Below, piece by piece: positions 20,830-22,811 of a stretch of 22,811 nt of DNA. The notes under the pieces were generated by a model that saw nothing but the letters and a program-made list of their open reading frames with translations, had not been told where the DNA came from and did not search any database. Origin of the DNA: a virus; IMG/VR virus record IMGVR_UViG_3300005918_000145, positions 1 to 22,811 of that record; one strand, 5' to 3'. Position 1 is the stretch's first letter, and each line of letters starts with the position of its first letter. A program made the position numbers and the translations under genes.

Positions 20830-20831
20830 AA
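20810..20831. repeat. Direct repeat copy 2 (start of the RNA ligase gene)
   Basis: This is the second 22-base copy, 21 of 22 identical to 19756-19777. It covers the TTG start of the RNA ligase and the last codons of the small membrane protein gene. The GGGAGG ribosome site lies just outside it. Confidence 0.85.
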
Positions 20832-20984
20832 GGATTTCCTCCCAATCTCACGAATTAACTCGGTCACTTTCCAAACTCCGAAGCCCATCAAAACAAGCGG
20901 CATCGCCATCGCGGTCAGGCACACACAAAAGAACTCAGCTACTGCGGTTGGCTTTTCTACGTTTGTTCCTGATAGCTCTTTCAT
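20817..20984 (-). CDS. Small single-helix membrane protein
   Basis: A 55-residue frame runs from ATG 20984 (GGGAG site seven bases away) to TAA 20817-20819. It begins MKELSGTNVEKPTAVAEFF, continues with the hydrophobic stretch CVCLTAMAMPLVLMGFGVW (20-38) and ends KVTELIREIGRKSFWVD. One membrane helix, with a short polar N-terminus and a basic C-terminus, is predicted. It overlaps the Cys-rich coiled-coil gene by 50 bases and the RNA ligase by 13. Candidate roles are holin-like, spanin-like or membrane-anchored accessory; no lysis genes are nearby, so none is favoured. Confidence 0.6.
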   Translation of the reverse strand: MKELSGTNVEKPTAVAEFFCVCLTAMAMPLVLMGFGVWKVTELIREIGRKSFWVD

Positions 20985-21132
20985 CTTTCAACTCCCTGTT
21001 TTCTTTCCGTAAAAAACGGATTAGCTCATCTTTGTGCTCTGCCTCAACCTTCAGCTTTTGCAATTCCGCACAGGTTCCCTGGACACCTAAATGCTCTATA
21101 AACGGTAATCCGCAACTCTCACAACATTCCAT
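20935..21132 (-). CDS. Cys-rich coiled-coil small protein
   Basis: The ATG at 21132 has a strong AAAGGAG site. The frame is open further upstream to an ATG at 21207, but that start has no ribosome site. From 21132 the protein has 65 residues: MECCESCGLPFIEHLG with CCxxC, a further Cys in QGTCAEL, then a highly charged helix (KLKVEAEHKDELIRFLRKEN and RELKDERAIRNKRRK). Heptad spacing suggests a coiled coil, so it probably forms a dimer with a metal or Cys-rich head. Such short phage proteins can be regulators or hydrolase inhibitors. I recognise no family. Its last third overlaps the membrane protein gene in another frame. Confidence 0.6.
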   Translation of the reverse strand: MECCESCGLPFIEHLGVQGTCAELQKLKVEAEHKDELIRFLRKENRELKDERAIRNKRRKANRSS

Positions 21133-21215
21133 TGGCTCTCCTTTATATAAAGAACCTGCCTTCCCTGCTTTCCCCTTATGAAAACAAGCGCTGCCATTCG
21201 CTGGCATTTGCGCTA

Positions 21216-21285
21216 TAGCCTGAGCTAACTGAGCAGGTTTGGTTCGCTGGGACCGACAGGAGGCCCCCCGAAAACGGTCAGGCTA
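21216..21285. repeat. 70-base structured intercistronic element
   Basis: TAGCCTGA (21216-21223) and TCAGGCTA (21278-21285) are a perfect 8-bp inverted repeat. Inside, on the plus strand, GGTTC and GGACC (4-base loop) and CCG/CGG around AAAA can form further stems. It resembles a multibranch fold but is weaker on the minus (transcribed) strand. It lies between the Hc1-like gene and the next start. Confidence 0.35.
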
Positions 21286-21287
21286 CA

Positions 21288-21452
21288 TCAAACTGATTCT
21301 TTGCGCCACTGGACCTTCAGCTTAGCGATATTATCAAGCGCTTTCCTGGCACGACGGCCGGCGCTACTATTCCCATCGTAAAACTTATCACCGTCTATTC
21401 TGGCAATATCCATCCACTTTTTAATCTCTTCGAATGTGTCTTTACCTTTCAT
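21288..21452 (-). CDS. Histone H1/Hc1-like small basic protein
   Basis: A 54-residue frame from ATG 21452 (AGGAG site, ATGA overlap with the upstream gene) to TGA 21288-21290 begins MKGKDTFEEIKKWMDIARID and ends IAKLKVQWRKESV. The middle NSSAGRRARKALDNIAKLK resembles the Hc1 histone-like family pattern (G-N-x-x-A-G-x-R-A/V-R-K-A-L-x-x-I-K-K-L), a small helical protein that packs or coats DNA. The arginine triplet RRAR and lysine-rich ends fit nucleic-acid binding. It could act in DNA handling during packaging. It is too short for many gene callers. Confidence 0.6.
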   Translation of the reverse strand: MKGKDTFEEIKKWMDIARIDGDKFYDGNSSAGRRARKALDNIAKLKVQWRKESV

Positions 21453-21664
21453 GGCTTTTTCTCCTTTTTAGCTCTTTTTTCCGAATCCCATGTCAATTTA
21501 GCCAGTTTAGCATTGGCTTTCCGGATGCAATCATCGCACCTGTCTAATTCCGTCAGGCATATGGAGACTGTCCCTTCATCCCATGTTCGTCTGAAGTCAG
21601 CTGGTTCCGCGTTCCCTTCAATGACCTTCCCGCAGTTTTTTACATCACAAATCGTAACTTGCAT
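21449..21664 (-). CDS. Small Cys-rich protein after the terminase
   Basis: The 71-residue protein starts at ATG 21664 behind AAGGAGG and ends KKEKKP with a Lys-rich tail. ICDVKNCGKVI (5-15) and RCDDCIRKANAKL (42-54) give CxxxxC and CxxC pairs, with TVSICLTELDRC in between, as in a zinc knuckle or HNH-type zinc fold without catalytic His. The stop overlaps the next start (ATGA). It may contact DNA; the exact role is unknown. The terminase stop is nine bases upstream. Confidence 0.65.
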   Translation of the reverse strand: MQVTICDVKNCGKVIEGNAEPADFRRTWDEGTVSICLTELDRCDDCIRKANAKLAKLTWDSEKRAKKEKKP

Positions 21665-21673
21665 CTTTCCTCC

Positions 21674-22811
21674 TTAATAATCCCCAATCAAGTTGCTCCG
21701 GTCCGTGAAGAAGAAACCAAAGCTCTTTAAACCCTTACGCTCCCTGAAGCTCTCAACTCCCAAGCTCAGACCACCGTACACAGCGCTGCCCACCGCAAAC
21801 ACGCAATCATCCTGCCGTCCGTACTTCTCACTCTTCTCCGGGCTACCGAACTTCCCTTGGGTCGCCGCCGGATTGTGGTCAAACACCCCAATCTCTTCCT
21901 TCAGAATGTCGTCCTCTTTATTCCCCCTTACCCACACAGGCGCCGCCTTAAACCGCCCATGCTTGTACGCCAGGAACAATTCCGTAAACATTGTCCTCTG
22001 TCTCGAATAGGTCGGGTAATAAATGTCGGCCAGGATATTGTTCTCATTGCACCAGTTCACCAAGTCCACCGCGCCCCATCGTTCCGTCCCGAAGGCGTCA
22101 ATACCGTCAAACTCCTCCTTAATGGCAATCAGCGTGTCCTGAATCACCTCAACCGAATGATCCTCAATGTCGGCCAAATGCAGCAACACGTAAATATACC
22201 GGGGCGCCTCAGACTCGTCCACAGGGTACGGATTCGTCCTACTTCCCATCAGCCCTTTCGCAATCGCCACCACAATGGTTCTCGCAGACGTTTTGGTTTT
22301 CATCGGGTCAGCCCTATCCATCCCCGTTAAAATCGCCCAGTTCGTGTCGTAAATGTTGCTAAGTTTCTTCAGATCGTCCTGGGTGGCCATCGCGCCTCTT
22401 CCACTCACCTTGTCCCTCAGTTCGTAGATGTCGCTTATCGGCCACAGCCTCTTGTCCATGTCAGCAAACAAATGCCCGTGCTGATCTTCCAGCTGCTGCA
22501 TAATCTCGGGATTCTTGACCTCAAGAATCTCATCATCGCTCTGCCTGCTGATAATCTTCCGCTCCTGCTGAATCATCCGGTTCTTGTTCGTCAGGATGTC
22601 CATAAGCGCCTTGTGGACGTTCACCTGCTTATCAATCCCCACATAGTTGGTCGCCTCAATCATCTCATCCGTAAAAACCCGCTCGCTGCCGGCGCTCCAT
22701 AAATTCTTGAAGTACCGCTCAAACTCCCCAAACGGAAACTTCTCCTTATAAGAATCAAGCTGCTGCTGGGTCATGTTCGGATTAAAAAAGTCCTTATACG
22801 ACCCCTTCGCG
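21674..22811 (-). CDS. Terminase large subunit, N-terminus cut by window edge
   Basis: The frame is open through the right edge (AKGSYKDFFNPNMTQ precedes the first internal Met at 22774), so at least 378 residues are present and the ATPase Walker A motif is outside. The FFNPNMTxxQ stretch resembles the end of a terminase ATPase domain, and GEFERYFKNLW follows. NWAILTGMDRADPM (about 155-168, counted from 22774) places an Asp where the RNase H-like nuclease has its first catalytic acid. YIYVLLHLADIEDHS and GVFDHNPAATQGKFGSPEKS with RQDDCVFAVGSAVYGG complete the nuclease core, whose final acidic pair is RQDDC. It translocates and cuts phage DNA. The call rests on these motifs plus position upstream of the portal. 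Confidence 0.8.
   Translation of the reverse strand, partial: AKGSYKDFFNPNMTQQQLDSYKEKFPFGEFERYFKNLWSAGSERVFTDEMIEATNYVGIDKQVNVHKALMDILTNKNRMIQQERKIISRQSDDEILEVKNPEIMQQLEDQHGHLFADMDKRLWPISDIYELRDKVSGRGAMATQDDLKKLSNIYDTNWAILTGMDRADPMKTKTSARTIVVAIAKGLMGSRTNPYPVDESEAPRYIYVLLHLADIEDHSVEVIQDTLIAIKEEFDGIDAFGTERWGAVDLVNWCNENNILADIYYPTYSRQRTMFTELFLAYKHGRFKAAPVWVRGNKEDDILKEEIGVFDHNPAATQGKFGSPEKSEKYGRQDDCVFAVGSAVYGGLSLGVESFRERKGLKSFGFFFTDRSNLIGDY

Noticed and set aside
21216-21285. tRNA gene
   Set aside because: The outer 8-bp stem and GGTTC segment suggested a cloverleaf, but there is no consistent D arm or anticodon arm on either strand and no CCA-like end.
21857-22330. 157-codon plus-strand open frame opposite the terminase
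   Set aside because: It lies antisense to the terminase nuclease domain, is Arg/His-rich in a way typical of shadow frames, and no plus-strand gene is supported anywhere in the window.
1-22811. Insertion sequences, CRISPR arrays, integrase or attachment sites
   Set aside because: No transposase, no regularly spaced repeats, and no recombinase gene were seen. The only notable direct repeats are the two 22-base copies and the promoter elements.

Overview
This window is a block of late genes from a tailed double-stranded DNA phage or prophage (Caudoviricetes). Every convincing gene is on the minus strand, so the genome reads from right to left. The virion genes appear in canonical order: large terminase subunit, portal, S49 protease/scaffold, decoration protein, lambda gpE-type major capsid protein, head-tail connectors, gp10-like protein, tail terminator and tail tube. 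The host cannot be named from the sequence. Strong AGGAGG-type ribosome sites, TTGACA promoters and a heptosyltransferase-like domain fit a bacterial, perhaps Gram-negative, host. Both ends are cut: the terminase lacks its N-terminus and the tail tube protein lacks its C-terminus.

Layout, right to left. (1) 22811-21674: terminase. (2) 21664-18829: accessory module between terminase and portal, with a small Cys-rich protein, a histone H1/Hc1-like basic protein, a Cys-rich coiled-coil protein, a one-helix membrane protein, an AT-rich Rnl2-type RNA ligase flanked by a 22-bp direct repeat, a DUF5664/MazG-like nucleotide hydrolase, a zinc ribbon, and a self-contained unit of promoter, Com-like zinc ribbon and terminator. 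(3) 18817-11694: portal, protease with embedded scaffold, decoration, capsid, a small structural protein, an HTH protein and two connector candidates. (4) 11670-2988: an 8.7-kb glycan-modification cassette of eleven tightly packed genes: GT4-GT9 fusion, GT2, DegT aminotransferase, two CgeB-like transferases, two GNAT acetyltransferases, polysaccharide deacetylase, GT8, SAM methyltransferase and a small GT-A-like protein. (5) 3001-1: gp10-like protein, then a promoter-driven cargo gene and coupled small genes, tail terminator, a second Com-like zinc ribbon, and the tail tube.

The genes probably work together as one late transcription programme interrupted by cargo. The glycan cassette is stitched into the morphogenesis operon by overlapping start and stop codons, so its products should be made when virions assemble. 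The most economical reading is decoration of virion proteins with a modified (aminated, acetylated, methylated) glycan, although late remodelling of the host surface is also possible.

The most novel signal is regulatory. Two promoters 16.7 kb apart (2424-2466 and 19164-19205) share the same architecture, with TTGACA, a dyad in the spacer, a shared TATCC element in the same register, and outer TTTTTA/TAAAAA arms. They drive small accessory units inserted among the structural genes. In addition, both Com-like zinc-ribbon genes sit directly upstream of a structural gene with a stem-loop in between.
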